Positions 1 through 11,657 are shown, counted from the stretch's first letter. The stretch: DNA of 64,000 nt from Dyadobacter subterraneus (GCF_015221875.1 NZ_JACYGY010000001.1:4752501-4816500); one strand, 5' to 3'. Program-made: numbers and translations. Notes: a model not told the origin generated them from the letters alone.

Positions 1-2235
1 GTATTCCACGTTCATACTCGCATAATGGTCACTGACAAATTCCAGGAAGTTCATCAAGTTATAAGAACTCAGCTGATATGCGTAACTCTGGTTGGCGCGG
101 TGGATTGTCAATAAAGGAAAAGGAATATTTTTTCCGATAATATATCCGCCTTCTGCCGTCACGTCAGCATAACCAAACTGGGAAAGGAAAAATCTTTTCG
201 CAATATTCCCTGTGAAGTTCTGATAGTTCGTTTCTCCCTGTAATAGTCCTTTAATCCCTTTGCTGTATCGCATCGTGAAAATCGGATATTTGTTCGGAAT
301 TGGCGTCCGGTATAATTTCCCTTGATAATATTGTTCGTGCGGAGCATATCTCAATTCCAGACTCACTTCTGCATTGGAAAGGGAATTAATATTGATCAGA
401 CCATCACTTCCTGCATCATAACGCTGGTAAACCAAAGCACCGGCAGGCGCCTGTTTCCATTGTGTAAATCCAAATTTATAAGACAATCTGCTTGGAAATT
501 CCCGAACGTATTCGAATTTATAGATATCATTGTAAAGCCATTTATCATTTTTTCCTCTCTTGAACGACAAAAGGAAATTGTCTTCCTGCACAAACTGCAA
601 TTCCTGTCCGGGAATTTTGGTATCGTGCTGATAGCTGAATCTGAAATAATGCAGAGGGAAATGGTAGATAGATTTATTATTCAGCGAATAAGTACCGCTG
701 GCAAAATATTTCCACTTCTGATCCTTAAAACCGTAAGCGGCATAAGTTTCAAAATACACCCGTTTGCTGAAAATCGGAGTTGTTCTTCCACCAAAACGTA
801 GTCTTAAACCCTCTACCGGATTAAAACTGTAAAACGTATTTACAGGACCAATTTCTACCGGACCAAGTGCTTTATAACCCGCCAGTAAAAGCGTTCCGAT
901 ATCCATGGTACGCCGGAAAGACTTGATTGTCTGCAACGTATCAACATTTTTGTAAATCTCAACTTCTCGGTGTTCCAAAGGAATGTGACGTGAGTTAACC
1001 CAAAAATCCGGACTTTTCTTTTCGTCTTCCTTGTACATTATTTCCTCTGCCGGGCCTCTGTAAATGCTGTCATTCTGCGGTTTATTGATTTCGTAATCTT
1101 TAAACGTCACCGTTCTTTGACCATAAATCCCGCCTCCCTTATCTCCAAAAGCGAATTCCATTCCCAGCGTACTTTTGCTAAGGTGGTATCTTCCGTCAGA
1201 ACTTTTATCGAATTCCAGCTTCGCTTCAAGGTCACGCATGAAGTTCAGGTTGATATCTTTATTAACAGTCAGATAAGCATGCTGAACGCCATAATGCCCA
1301 TCCAGCGTAATGTACAGTTTTCCCTGGAACAGAAGATCCGTTTTATTTCTTGGGATAAAACTCAATTCGACAAGCCATGGCTGCTGCGTTTTTACAGTAT
1401 CTGTAATAAAAAACTTGTAAAACGTCGGCGCAGAACCTGCAATCGGACTAAGCAGAAGATTGGTTACAACGGAAATGTTATTATTGTAGATATTTATATC
1501 TTCATAAAGTCTGTTGAAATAAGTGCTTAATCCATCATTATCAATGAAGCGTGAATCATATTCTGCACGCTGGTCTGCCAGCACGCGCTGCTTCTTTTTG
1601 TAAGGATCTTTCCGGAAATAAATCTGTGAAAGTCTTTCTCTCAGATAGGCCGGAAGCATGTTTTTACCACCAATCGTGCTTGAATCCTGCTCTGTGAAAA
1701 GAAACTGGTAATTTCTGAAAATCCGCTTTTCCCGGAATTTGTCGGACAAATTACTTAGTGCCAGAGATATTTTCTCGTACTGCTCGTACTGGACAAAATC
1801 GTTGGCGTCCATCTGATTTTCCTTTTTATGGTCAATCACTTTCTGGATCAATTCCACCGCCGGATTATTCCGATTTCTGTACCTGGCTTTTCCTTTGATA
1901 ACTACCTCCGTGAGCATGGAAGCATTTACGCTAAGTTTCACGTTGATCACCTGATCAATACCTGGTGTGATCGTTTTCACCTGCGTATTATAACCAATAT
2001 AACCAAACTGGATTTTAGTGTAATTCCCCTCCACCTTAATTGAATAACGGCCCTCATCATCAGCGAGCGTCCCAAGCGTGGTTCCGGGTATCTGCACATT
2101 GGCATAAGGTAAAGTTTCCTTCGAAGCAGAGTCCGTAAGCACTCCTCTGATGATTGTAGTTTGCGCCCGGACATGGTCTGAGCCAAACAGAATCAGAAAG
2201 AATAATATACCTGCTATTTTAAATTTTACTGACAT
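1..2235 (-). CDS. DUF5686 / carboxypeptidase-regulatory-like outer-membrane protein, 3' end beyond window
   Basis: Reading down from ATG at 2235 gives 745 uninterrupted codons to the window edge, so the C-terminus is missing. Residues 1-25 form a signal peptide ending in VRAQ. Residues about 28-110 are a carboxypeptidase regulatory-like (CarboxypepD_reg) beta-sandwich beginning RGVLTDSASKETLPYANVQI. The rest matches the DUF5686 pattern, with charged segments followed by aromatic alternating strands (YFRFSYQHDT, YKFGFTQWKQ) that look like an outer-membrane beta-barrel. Family members are usually slightly over 800 residues, so about 80-110 residues are probably lost here. The combination is common in Bacteroidota surface proteins; a precise role is not known. 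It lies just downstream of gtrA on the same strand. Domain naming is from recognition of the pattern, not a search. Confidence 0.85.
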   Translation of the reverse strand, partial: MSVKFKIAGILFFLILFGSDHVRAQTTIIRGVLTDSASKETLPYANVQIPGTTLGTLADDEGRYSIKVEGNYTKIQFGYIGYNTQVKTITPGIDQVINVKLSVNASMLTEVVIKGKARYRNRNNPAVELIQKVIDHKKENQMDANDFVQYEQYEKISLALSNLSDKFREKRIFRNYQFLFTEQDSSTIGGKNMLPAYLRERLSQIYFRKDPYKKKQRVLADQRAEYDSRFIDNDGLSTYFNRLYEDINIYNNNISVVTNLLLSPIAGSAPTFYKFFITDTVKTQQPWLVELSFIPRNKTDLLFQGKLYITLDGHYGVQHAYLTVNKDINLNFMRDLEAKLEFDKSSDGRYHLSKSTLGMEFAFGDKGGGIYGQRTVTFKDYEINKPQNDSIYRGPAEEIMYKEDEKKSPDFWVNSRHIPLEHREVEIYKNVDTLQTIKSFRRTMDIGTLLLAGYKALGPVEIGPVNTFYSFNPVEGLRLRFGGRTTPIFSKRVYFETYAAYGFKDQKWKYFASGTYSLNNKSIYHFPLHYFRFSYQHDTKIPGQELQFVQEDNFLLSFKRGKNDKWLYNDIYKFEYVREFPSRLSYKFGFTQWKQAPAGALVYQRYDAGSDGLININSLSNAEVSLELRYAPHEQYYQGKLYRTPIPNKYPIFTMRYSKGIKGLLQGETNYQNFTGNIAKRFFLSQFGYADVTAEGGYIIGKNIPFPLLTIHRANQSYAYQLSSYNLMNFLEFVSDHYASMNVEY

Positions 2236-2309
2236 TTTAATTTTTTTTTAGCTTCTCCTGCGCTTTTATTTTAATCAGGCAGGGAATACTCATTTATGTT
2301 CTGTGACGA

Positions 2310-2681
2310 TCATCTGAAAACCACTTTTTTCTGAAACATGTAATTGTAACCAAAGCCAACAATAAGTGCCACAATGGCTTTGGAGATAACATAATTCAAA
2401 TTTGTCTTTTCGAGCAACAAATACATTCCTCCTGCATTTAAAACCAGATTTCCGACCCAAACAACAAAATATTTCAGCGCTTGTCCACCAATTTTATCTT
2501 CCGCTGCCTCGAACACCCAGTACCTGTTAATCGTAAAATTAGCAACCCCTCCAAAAAACGTTCCTGCTATACTTGAAGTAAACGGTTCCACACCAAAAAA
2601 GTTCACCAGAACGATTGCAGTCGAAAAGTCGAGAAATGTAGCAATCAAAGAAGAGGCTTGCGCCTTGATAAACGTTAACAT
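2310..2681 (-). CDS. GtrA-like small membrane protein
   Basis: This 123-residue protein has four hydrophobic segments and the family's characteristic TINRYWVF block near residue 50, followed by a short FRxxxF-like tail. GtrA-type proteins are thought to help flip or present undecaprenyl-linked sugars or polar lipid headgroups across the inner membrane. Its start lies 4 bases past the pgpA stop, so the two are almost certainly co-transcribed. The neighbourhood (phosphatase plus sphingolipid genes) makes a lipid headgroup role plausible, but the sequence itself does not show the substrate. Confidence 0.85.
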   Translation of the reverse strand: MLTFIKAQASSLIATFLDFSTAIVLVNFFGVEPFTSSIAGTFFGGVANFTINRYWVFEAAEDKIGGQALKYFVVWVGNLVLNAGGMYLLLEKTNLNYVISKAIVALIVGFGYNYMFQKKVVFR

Positions 2682-2685
2682 TATT

Positions 2686-3144
2686 TTACAAAAGATTAAA
2701 TCTGAAGGCTATTTGTAGAAGGATGTTTGCACAAATACCGGCAAGCACATCATCAAGCATCACGCCATACCCACCGGGCAGTTTTTCCGCTTTTCTGATG
2801 TAGAGAGGTTTTACAATATCGAAAAACCTGAACAGTATAAGTCCTGTTATAATATAAGCACCTGTTGAAGGCAAAAATAATAAGCTGATGCACATTCCAG
2901 CGACCTCATCGATCACTACTTTTTTATCATCTTTTCCCCAAAAAGGCTCAACTGCATCCGAAGAAATCGTCCCAATTATCGTAATAAAGAGTGTTATTCC
3001 AAAACCAAACCAGATTGATGGTGTAAAATGAACCTGCCAAAAATACCAGCAAATACAAGTAAATACAGCTGCGACTGTTCCGCCACCTTTCCCGACATAT
3101 CCTATCCCCAGGGATGTTGCAATTATTTTATGCAACTGACTCAT
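2686..3144 (-). CDS. pgpA: phosphatidylglycerophosphatase A family protein
   Basis: The 152-residue membrane protein carries the PgpA signature in order: GKGGGTVAA (residues 18-26), KVVIDEVAGM (about 75-84) with the acidic metal-binding DE pair, and RFFDIVKPLYIRKAEKLPGG followed by VMLDDVLAG. PgpA removes the terminal phosphate of phosphatidylglycerophosphate. In gut Bacteroidota a PgpA relative also acts in inositol-lipid assembly. Here it sits between the ceramide operon (196 bases upstream) and gtrA (4 bases downstream), so it could serve ordinary phosphatidylglycerol synthesis or headgroup dephosphorylation on a sphingolipid; the sequence cannot decide. No inositol phosphate synthase lies beside it. 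Confidence 0.88.
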   Translation of the reverse strand: MSQLHKIIATSLGIGYVGKGGGTVAAVFTCICWYFWQVHFTPSIWFGFGITLFITIIGTISSDAVEPFWGKDDKKVVIDEVAGMCISLLFLPSTGAYIITGLILFRFFDIVKPLYIRKAEKLPGGYGVMLDDVLAGICANILLQIAFRFNLL

Positions 3145-3340
3145 TATTCTCAGGTTATTTCAATTCTACAAGGTCCTGCTTCCAAAAACACGGACAAGCG
3201 AACCAACTATTTTGTCCCTGACATTTCAAATTATTTTACTATCATCAGACTTCGGTCAGCTAAGCCGGATGTCCGGTTAATAATCCCGGTGGCCTGATAT
3301 GTTGATCTTGATACATCATGTTCTTCAATTTAGAGGTGAT

Positions 3341-4329
3341 TTAAAGCCACTTTCCTTTTGTATACCACTGCATAGATTCTGCCAAACCTGTTTTCAGATT
3401 ATAAGCCGGACGATAATGCAGATCCTTTTTTGCTGCTTCGATGCTGCAAGCCCAATTTGGTGCTGTAAGCTCGTTCAACTTTTCTTTATTCAGAACCGGC
3501 GATTTTTCAGAATTCATATAAGCCAGTTCCAATACATTTGCCGCTATTTTTACAATACCTTCGGGAATATGTACACGTATTGTTTTCTTGCTCAGTAAAT
3601 CCTTAAAGGTATCAGCAAGCTCATAACGCCCATAAACGTTTCCGTCAGATATATTGTAAGTCCGTTCTGCCTTATTTTCAGCTTGCATTGAAAGCATAAT
3701 CGCATTCACCAGATCCTGAACATAAACAAAACTGAAACGTTGAGGTTTTTTACCAATGTACAGATCCAGTCCATCCTGCAACATTTTGAAAACGATATAT
3801 AAATCCTTTTCGCCAGGACCATAAACAGCCGTCGGCCTTAAAACAGCAAGCGGCAAAGTGCTGTCTGATAAATATTCCTCTGCCAAAAGCTTACTTTTTC
3901 CGTATGCCGTTACCGGATTTGGCTTTCTGTTTTCTGTAAAAAGTTTAACGTCATGATAATCAGAAGGACCAATAGCGGCCAGGCTGCTGACGAATACAAA
4001 CTTTTCAAGTGGAATATCTGCCTTCTCTGTTGCCTGAGCCAGATTTCTGGTATATTCAGCGTTTACTAAATTATATTCTTCTAAATTTTTAGCTTTGGTA
4101 GCCCCGGCAGCATGAATAATATATGCATATTGCCCTTCTTCCAAACTCCTCTTCAATGATTCCTCTGAACCAAAATCCAGTGTCACAAAATTAGGTGCCA
4201 GAGCATTCAAATGTGATAACCTGCTTGATGAACGTACTGCGGCATCTACCTCAAATCCGGCTTTTTGTGCAGCTTTTATGAGGTGATAACCTATAAATCC
4301 ACTTGCTCCGGTTATCAATATCCTTTTAC

Positions 4330-4333
<4 letters not shown>
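3341..4333 (-). CDS. cerR: NAD(P)-dependent epimerase-fold reductase, probable ceramide reductase CerR
   Basis: A 330-residue extended short-chain dehydrogenase. The Rossmann GxxGxxG motif is G9-G12-G15 (TGASGFIG), the catalytic Ser is S116/S117 (FVSSLAA), and Y144xxxK148 (YGKSK) is intact. In Caulobacter the third ceramide gene, cerR, is an enzyme of this family that reduces the 3-keto group of the acylated long-chain base. The ATG overlaps the stop of the upstream gene by 4 bases (ATGA, 4330-4333), so translation is coupled to the ceramide-synthase candidate. Without this context the protein would only be called an NAD-dependent epimerase/dehydratase; the reductase role rests on the conserved gene trio. 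Confidence 0.8.
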
Positions 4334-7418
<3,085 letters not shown>

Positions 7419-8018
7419 TTATTTTTTTAGTCCATTCATTACTAATTGCATAAGCAGGTTCAAATAGTCGTGCATCTCATCCAGTTTGTCATACATGATA
7501 AGATCAAACTCAATGCTTCGCTGCGCACTTGTCAGCACGAAGGCAAGTCTGTTGAGTTCTGTATCAGACAAAATTCTGAATTCACCACTGATCATTCCGT
7601 ATTCCAGGATACTTTTCAGGATTACAATCTCCTTTTCGTCATATTTTTTACGCCAGTGACAATCTCCACCCGTTGCAAACATTGCTTCTCTGGTTTCTGA
7701 TACCAGCACGGTGTAGAGATTTGCCATTTTCTTCATCATTTCAAAACGTTTCAGATAAAATGTCTTGAATTTCTCCCAGGCTGTTGGTGATTTGGCAATC
7801 TCGCCTTGAAGTATCAGAAAAAAGTCATCCTTTTCTCTGCTGATAATGGCTTGAAAAATTTCTTCTTTACTTTTAAAATAATAATAAAGCGTGCTTTTCC
7901 CTTTCCCCGCATCCTTGGCAATATCTTCCATGGTTGTTTTATTCAACCCATACCTGAGAAAAAGTTTGTTAGCCCCTTCCAGAATTTTTGCCTTAATTAT
8001 TTCATCTTTATTTAACAT
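7419..8018 (-). CDS. TetR/AcrR family transcriptional regulator
   Basis: The 199-residue protein has the N-terminal TetR helix-turn-helix at residues about 8-54 (LFLRYGLNKTTMEDIAKDAGKGKSTLYYYFKSKEE) and a helical, otherwise unrecognised ligand-binding half. It is a single-gene unit with no obvious partner. The gene downstream on the same strand is spt, 756 bases away. A near-perfect dyad lies 13 bases upstream of the start (8031-8054) and is the likely self-operator. The ligand is unknown; given the position a lipid-related signal is possible but unproven. Confidence 0.9.
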   Translation of the reverse strand: MLNKDEIIKAKILEGANKLFLRYGLNKTTMEDIAKDAGKGKSTLYYYFKSKEEIFQAIISREKDDFFLILQGEIAKSPTAWEKFKTFYLKRFEMMKKMANLYTVLVSETREAMFATGGDCHWRKKYDEKEIVILKSILEYGMISGEFRILSDTELNRLAFVLTSAQRSIEFDLIMYDKLDEMHDYLNLLMQLVMNGLKK

Positions 8019-8030
8019 TGTCTATCAATT

Positions 8031-8054
8031 ATTTTTCGACTAAAATCGAATAAT
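8031..8054. promoter_or_regulatory. dyad upstream of the TetR gene, likely self-operator
   Basis: The left arm ATTTTTCGA (8031-8039) and right arm TCGAATAAT (8046-8054) are complementary at 8 of 9 positions around a 6-base centre. It begins 13 bases upstream of the ATG, where an autorepressor would block transcription. The length and symmetry fit TetR operators. The binding role is inferred. Confidence 0.5.
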
Positions 8055-8453
8055 GGTCCAAAATTAATCCTTGCTCTTTGTACAACAACATTTTATTTCA
8101 AATAATTTTAATAATCAGAATAAAATACTATACCATCTTAATTAATTTAAATACAGATGCGTAGATTGTTGATGTCACTGACTTATTTAGTAAATCTTTC
8201 CGCACGCTATCTGCAAAACGACTTCTGACGGCCTGGTTAAACTGAAGTAACTGATCAAAAGGCCTAACTGAAAAAATATTAAGGATAATACATGTTTTTT
8301 CTATGTAAAAAGAATGAACTTTCACATGTATTTATTTAACGGTTAGGGCTTTAAATTTAATTGAAATAAAATTGGCCCGTTATTTCAATTCCTCAGTATG
8401 CTGTATATACTTAGAATTCAATAATTATTTTCACACATATTTAACCTAGCATC
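8055..8453. other. intergenic region without a supported gene
   Basis: This AT-rich region lies between the divergent TetR gene and the small gene at 8454. A 65-codon minus-strand frame at 8128-8325 (QLLQFNQAVRSRFADSV and similar) has a fairly normal amino-acid composition, and I cannot exclude a gene remnant, but I recognise no family and see no supporting context. The promoter of the small plus-strand gene should lie in the last 60 bases. Confidence 0.35.
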
Positions 8454-8642
8454 ATGCAAACCGATTCAGAATCATTAACGGAAATCAGCCGGCTACTCGA
8501 CATGTACATCAACGAGATTCAGTCGTCCGAATTGAAGCCATTAGCGGCAAACATTTATCTTACACATGCCAAAAACTTCGTCCGCTGGATCGAAGGAGAA
8601 TTTGTTCCAGGAGGCAGACTGGAAAAAAACAAAGTCAGATAA
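8454..8642 (+). CDS. small protein resembling a phage-integrase SAM-like N-terminal domain
   Basis: The 62-residue product (starting MQTDSESLTEISRLLDMYIN) is helical. It contains the pattern YINEIQSS.LKPLAANIYLTHAKNFVRWIEGEFVPGG, which resembles the core-binding SAM-like domain found at the start of tyrosine recombinases. No catalytic domain follows, because the frame ends at 8642. It may be a free-standing DNA-binding domain or a remnant. A weak hairpin (CAGACA 8643-8648, TGTCTG 8660-8665) follows the stop and may end the transcript. I do not know a function; coding status is supported by composition and codon use. Confidence 0.55.
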   Translation: MQTDSESLTEISRLLDMYINEIQSSELKPLAANIYLTHAKNFVRWIEGEFVPGGRLEKNKVR

Positions 8643-9116
8643 CAGACAATCTTTTGCAATGTCTGATTGTAGAAGGCTAATCGGGTTCAATTCCGCACTA
8701 CATCACACACTATCCCTTCTTCCTTAAGCTTCCAGTACACTACTCCTTTCCGGACAATCTCACCACGGGAGAAAGCAACTTTCTAAGATGGTAATCCTAC
8801 TTCGATTTACATCTAATCACATTTAATACACATAATTATTAAAGATGAACTGTTCCCTACGGTTTAGGTTCTGTTTGCATAACTGACCAGCAATGTTTAA
8901 AAACTACTGGCGATAATATGTATAGCATAAAATAAAAATAATAGGATTACGGATCTGCACTTTTTGAAAATCAAAAGGCATCAGCAGTAATATTCACAAG
9001 AATAAACGATGCATGCTAATAGGCTTTTTGCACCAAGGAAAACTGGCCAAAGCTAATTTGAAGAAAAAGTATAAGAATTTTGCAATAATCGGGCCAAATT
9101 ATTTACTATGTATTTT
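8643..9116. other. intergenic leader upstream of a sigma-54 promoter
   Basis: No gene is supported here. A dyad at 8960-8978 (CTTTTTGA, AAA, TCAAAAGG; 7 of 8 arm positions pair) lies about 140 bases upstream of the sigma-54 promoter at 9117, the usual distance for an enhancer-binding-protein site. A GGTTCAATTCC string near 8685 looks like a tRNA T-loop, but no cloverleaf can be built around it. Confidence 0.35.
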
Positions 9117-9133
9117 TTGGCACGATAATTGCA
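9117..9133 (+). promoter_or_regulatory. sigma-54 (RpoN) promoter, -24/-12 type
   Basis: The sequence TTGGCACG-ATAA-TTGCA matches the sigma-54 consensus YTGGCACG-N4-TTGCW at every defined position, with the invariant GG (9119-9120) and GC (9131-9132) correctly spaced. Transcription would begin near 9144, about 16 bases upstream of the ATG at 9160. This also excludes the longer in-frame start at 9013, which lies upstream of the promoter. Sigma-54 promoters require an activating AAA+ enhancer-binding protein; none is encoded in this window. Confidence 0.8.
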
Positions 9134-9159
9134 TAACTTGCTATTCTAAACTTTGCTCA

Positions 9160-9606
9160 ATGACTTCATTTTTGATAATAGATAATTATCCGACCCTACG
9201 TACTGGAATTGCCAATTTGTTAAAAAATCACTTCAGGGACCTTGAAATTAGTGAGTTATCATCTGCGGATGATATTCTGCAAAGAGAGAATAATAATAAA
9301 ACCGACCTGATAATTTTAGGAATTAATGATAATGCTAAAAAGAAAGATCTGAGCCTTTATAATAAGGTCAAACTGCTTTATCCTGCCACACCAATAATTA
9401 TATACGACGAAATAATTTATGATTTCAAAACCCTGCCCTATCTCGAATTTGGAATCGAAGGTTACTTATTAAAACAAAATGACCCATCCGAACTCATACG
9501 GGCAGTTGAACTTGTGCTAAGTGGAAAACGGTATGTTTGTAATGCAGTGTTACAAAACTTGTTTAATCAGTTTTTACTGAGAAGCTCATTTGGTGAGAGA
9601 AAATAA
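9160..9606 (+). CDS. stand-alone degenerate receiver-domain protein
   Basis: The 148-residue protein follows the receiver fold of NarL/LuxR-type regulators: FLIIDNYPTLRTGI at the start, DLIILGIND for strand 3, and GYLLKQNDPSELIRAVELVLSGKRYV at the end. The phospho-acceptor Asp is replaced by Gly54, and the usual acidic pair is D8-N9. Only the conserved Lys (K105) remains. No helix-turn-helix output domain follows; the frame ends about 20 residues after the receiver. It is therefore probably a phosphorylation-independent receiver acting by protein contact. Start 9160 was chosen because it lies just downstream of a sigma-54 promoter and begins exactly at the fold. The partner is unknown. Confidence 0.8.
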   Translation: MTSFLIIDNYPTLRTGIANLLKNHFRDLEISELSSADDILQRENNNKTDLIILGINDNAKKKDLSLYNKVKLLYPATPIIIYDEIIYDFKTLPYLEFGIEGYLLKQNDPSELIRAVELVLSGKRYVCNAVLQNLFNQFLLRSSFGERK

Positions 9607-9729
9607 GTGCCGTACAATTAATATATCCTGCACAACATACTGCATATAGCAAGAACCAGATTGGTTGCCAGATTAGACTCCGCTATTTTTACTTTCTTAC
9701 CGCAATCATTAAACTATACGGAGCCTATA

Positions 9730-10635
9730 ATGAGCGCAAAAACTATTTCAATACCCATAAATTCAACTTTCAGTTTCGGAGAATGTTTATGGTTCCTTCA
9801 TCGCAATTATGATGATTGCATGCATTCAATAGCTGATACTAAAATAATGAAGGCGGTCCTTATTAACGAAAAGCCGTTTTTATTACAAATATATCAGAAG
9901 GCGGATTCACTGGAAGTCGAAATTTTATCGGGAGTTTGTAATACTGAAGACAGTTTGGCTATCAAAAATTATGTAATTGACTGGCTTGATATCAACCGGG
10001 ATTTAAGGCCATTTTATATACTTCTCAACCAGCATCGTCAACTATCTTATATGGTTGAGGAATTTAAGGGTTTAAGAATGATTGGAATTCCGGATCTTTT
10101 CGAAGCCTTATGCTGGAGTATCACAGGTCAGCAAATCAATCTGACTTTTGCCTATAAACTAAAAAGGAGGCTTGTTGAAAAATACGGCAGCAAAATTGAG
10201 TTTGAGAATCAAATATTTCACCTTTTCCCTTCATTCAAAATACTAGCACACGCCGATCCGGCGGATTTGAAAGCAATGCAGTTTTCAGGCAAAAAATCAG
10301 AATACATCATCGGTATCGCCAAACTTTTTGATGAAGGAAAACTCAGCAAGGAAATGTTAATGTCTCTCCCAGACATGGAGGCCAGGCAAAAAATGTTGAT
10401 GTCGGTTAAAGGAATTGGTATTTGGACGGCTAATTATGCGCTTATGAAAAGTTTAAAAGAGCAGTCAAGTATTCCGTACGGGGACGCGGGTTTAGTGCAG
10501 GCTTTATTCCTGCACAATATCATCACGGACAAGAAAGACCATTTACAGATTCTCGATTTTTTTAAGGGAATGAGCGGGTGGGAAAGTTATATTGTTTTCT
10601 ATTTATGGAGAAGTCTCGCAAAAAAATTACCTTAG
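9730..10635 (+). CDS. DNA-3-methyladenine glycosylase, AlkA/HhH-GPD type
   Basis: The 301-residue product has an AlkA-like N-terminal domain and an HhH-GPD glycosylase domain from about residue 115 (ALCWSITGQQINLTFAYKLKRRLVEKYG). The helix-hairpin-helix is SVKGIGIWTANYALMKSL, followed by the Gly-Asp pair PYGDAGLVQAL, whose Asp is the catalytic residue. It removes alkylated purines from DNA. An in-frame TTG at 9661 would add 23 residues with no homology; ATG 9730 is preferred. It converges with the Ada-type zinc-domain gene with only 5 bases between stops, a pairing that suggests a shared alkylation-repair function. Confidence 0.9.
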   Translation: MSAKTISIPINSTFSFGECLWFLHRNYDDCMHSIADTKIMKAVLINEKPFLLQIYQKADSLEVEILSGVCNTEDSLAIKNYVIDWLDINRDLRPFYILLNQHRQLSYMVEEFKGLRMIGIPDLFEALCWSITGQQINLTFAYKLKRRLVEKYGSKIEFENQIFHLFPSFKILAHADPADLKAMQFSGKKSEYIIGIAKLFDEGKLSKEMLMSLPDMEARQKMLMSVKGIGIWTANYALMKSLKEQSSIPYGDAGLVQALFLHNIITDKKDHLQILDFFKGMSGWESYIVFYLWRSLAKKLP

Positions 10636-10640
10636 AAGAA

Positions 10641-10916
10641 TTAATAGTCTTCCCTCTCCTGACTTGATTTCCAAAGTTTATATTTTTCAGGCAAACAATG
10701 GGCGCATGGCCGGTAACCTTCTGAAATAGCCTCCTTCTCATCTTTAAAGAAAACTCTGTTTTCTATTTTCATTCTTTTCCCCGAACGGCAATTTAATGTG
10801 CCGTAGATTCCGGCCTTTTTATATCCGCCAAGTGTAATACCTCCATTTTTGATTAATCTTCCAAGATTTCTGCGAATTTCCATCTCACTGGTTCCCAGGC
10901 TCGCATGCAGTATCAT
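10641..10916 (-). CDS. Ada-type zinc-binding domain protein lacking the acceptor cysteine
   Basis: This 91-residue protein matches the N-terminal metal-binding domain of Ada: NCRSGKRMKIENRVFFKDEKEAISEGYRPCAHCLPE. Cysteines C43, C71 and C74 match three of Ada's four zinc ligands. The position of the methyl-accepting Cys38 of E. coli Ada is Gly39 here. The protein therefore probably binds zinc (with another fourth ligand) and perhaps DNA, but cannot repair methylphosphotriesters by the Ada mechanism. No AraC or methyltransferase domain is attached. It is convergent with the AlkA-like gene. Confidence 0.75.
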   Translation of the reverse strand: MILHASLGTSEMEIRRNLGRLIKNGGITLGGYKKAGIYGTLNCRSGKRMKIENRVFFKDEKEAISEGYRPCAHCLPEKYKLWKSSQEREDY

Positions 10917-11125
10917 AATGTTAAAGTTTGTTCATCTCTTGTCTTGTCAAAACTATACTTTTGCTGTTGTAGCCAAAACCTGATTCTTGCGTTTTTTTTG
11001 GAGAATTCATTTATCCCTTGTCATCAAAATATTTTTTTATTGATTAAAAACTTGTTGACATAGGGCTGTCACTGGCTGATATTTTCTTTGTGATGGAAAT
11101 ATTAACAACATAACCTTTCAGCAAA

Positions 11126-11647
11126 ATGGAAAATAACACAAGTGAATTAAAAGAACTTCTTCCATCAGAAGTTTTCATTACACAGGACGCCTTGTTGGAA
11201 CACTGGCAGGGACATCGCCGGATTACCCGCCGAGTAATTGAAGCTTTTCCCGACGATCAGTTTTATACGTTCTCTATTGGAGGCATGCGCACTTTTGCCG
11301 AGTTGGTAATGGAAATCATGGTTCTTTCCGGACCGGGAATTAATGGGATTTTTTCAGGCGAATGGACCTACGGAGATCCTCCGCTTAATTTTGCATCACA
11401 ACCACCGGCTACCAAACAGGAAGTTCTTATGCTTTGGGATAAAATTACAGAAGAAATTAACACACTTTGGCCAAAAATTCCTGTTTCTCGTTTCCATGAA
11501 CTGGATGCCGCTTTTGGCCAGTATGACGGTCCGGTTTACTTTACTACTTTATATATCATCGACAACGAAATTCATCACCGTGCACAAGGATACGTTTATC
11601 TGAGAGCACTTGGCATTGAACCGCCTGCTTTTTGGGATCGGAGCTAG
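11126..11647 (+). CDS. DinB-like (DinB_2) four-helix metalloprotein
   Basis: A 173-residue protein with the DinB/YfiT four-helix pattern. ALLEHWQGHRRITRRVIEAFPDDQF forms helix 1, a long central segment follows, and the C-terminal helix IIDNEIHHRAQGYVYLRALG carries the HHxxQ motif that supplies metal ligands. Many relatives are thiol-dependent enzymes (bacillithiol or mycothiol transferases) or DNA-damage-inducible proteins of unknown reaction. It is divergent from the Ada-type gene, so the region 9730-11647 collects three proteins with possible links to alkylation or thiol stress. A hairpin follows at 11658-11700. Confidence 0.8.
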   Translation: MENNTSELKELLPSEVFITQDALLEHWQGHRRITRRVIEAFPDDQFYTFSIGGMRTFAELVMEIMVLSGPGINGIFSGEWTYGDPPLNFASQPPATKQEVLMLWDKITEEINTLWPKIPVSRFHELDAAFGQYDGPVYFTTLYIIDNEIHHRAQGYVYLRALGIEPPAFWDRS

Positions 11648-11657
11648 AAAAAATTTG

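Noticed and set aside
8670..8715. GGTTCAATTCC string resembling a tRNA T-loop
   Set aside because: The T-stem does not pair, and no acceptor or anticodon arm can be folded around it.
9013..9159. Upstream extension of the degenerate receiver gene
   Set aside because: The extension spans the sigma-54 promoter and shows no receiver homology before residue 50.
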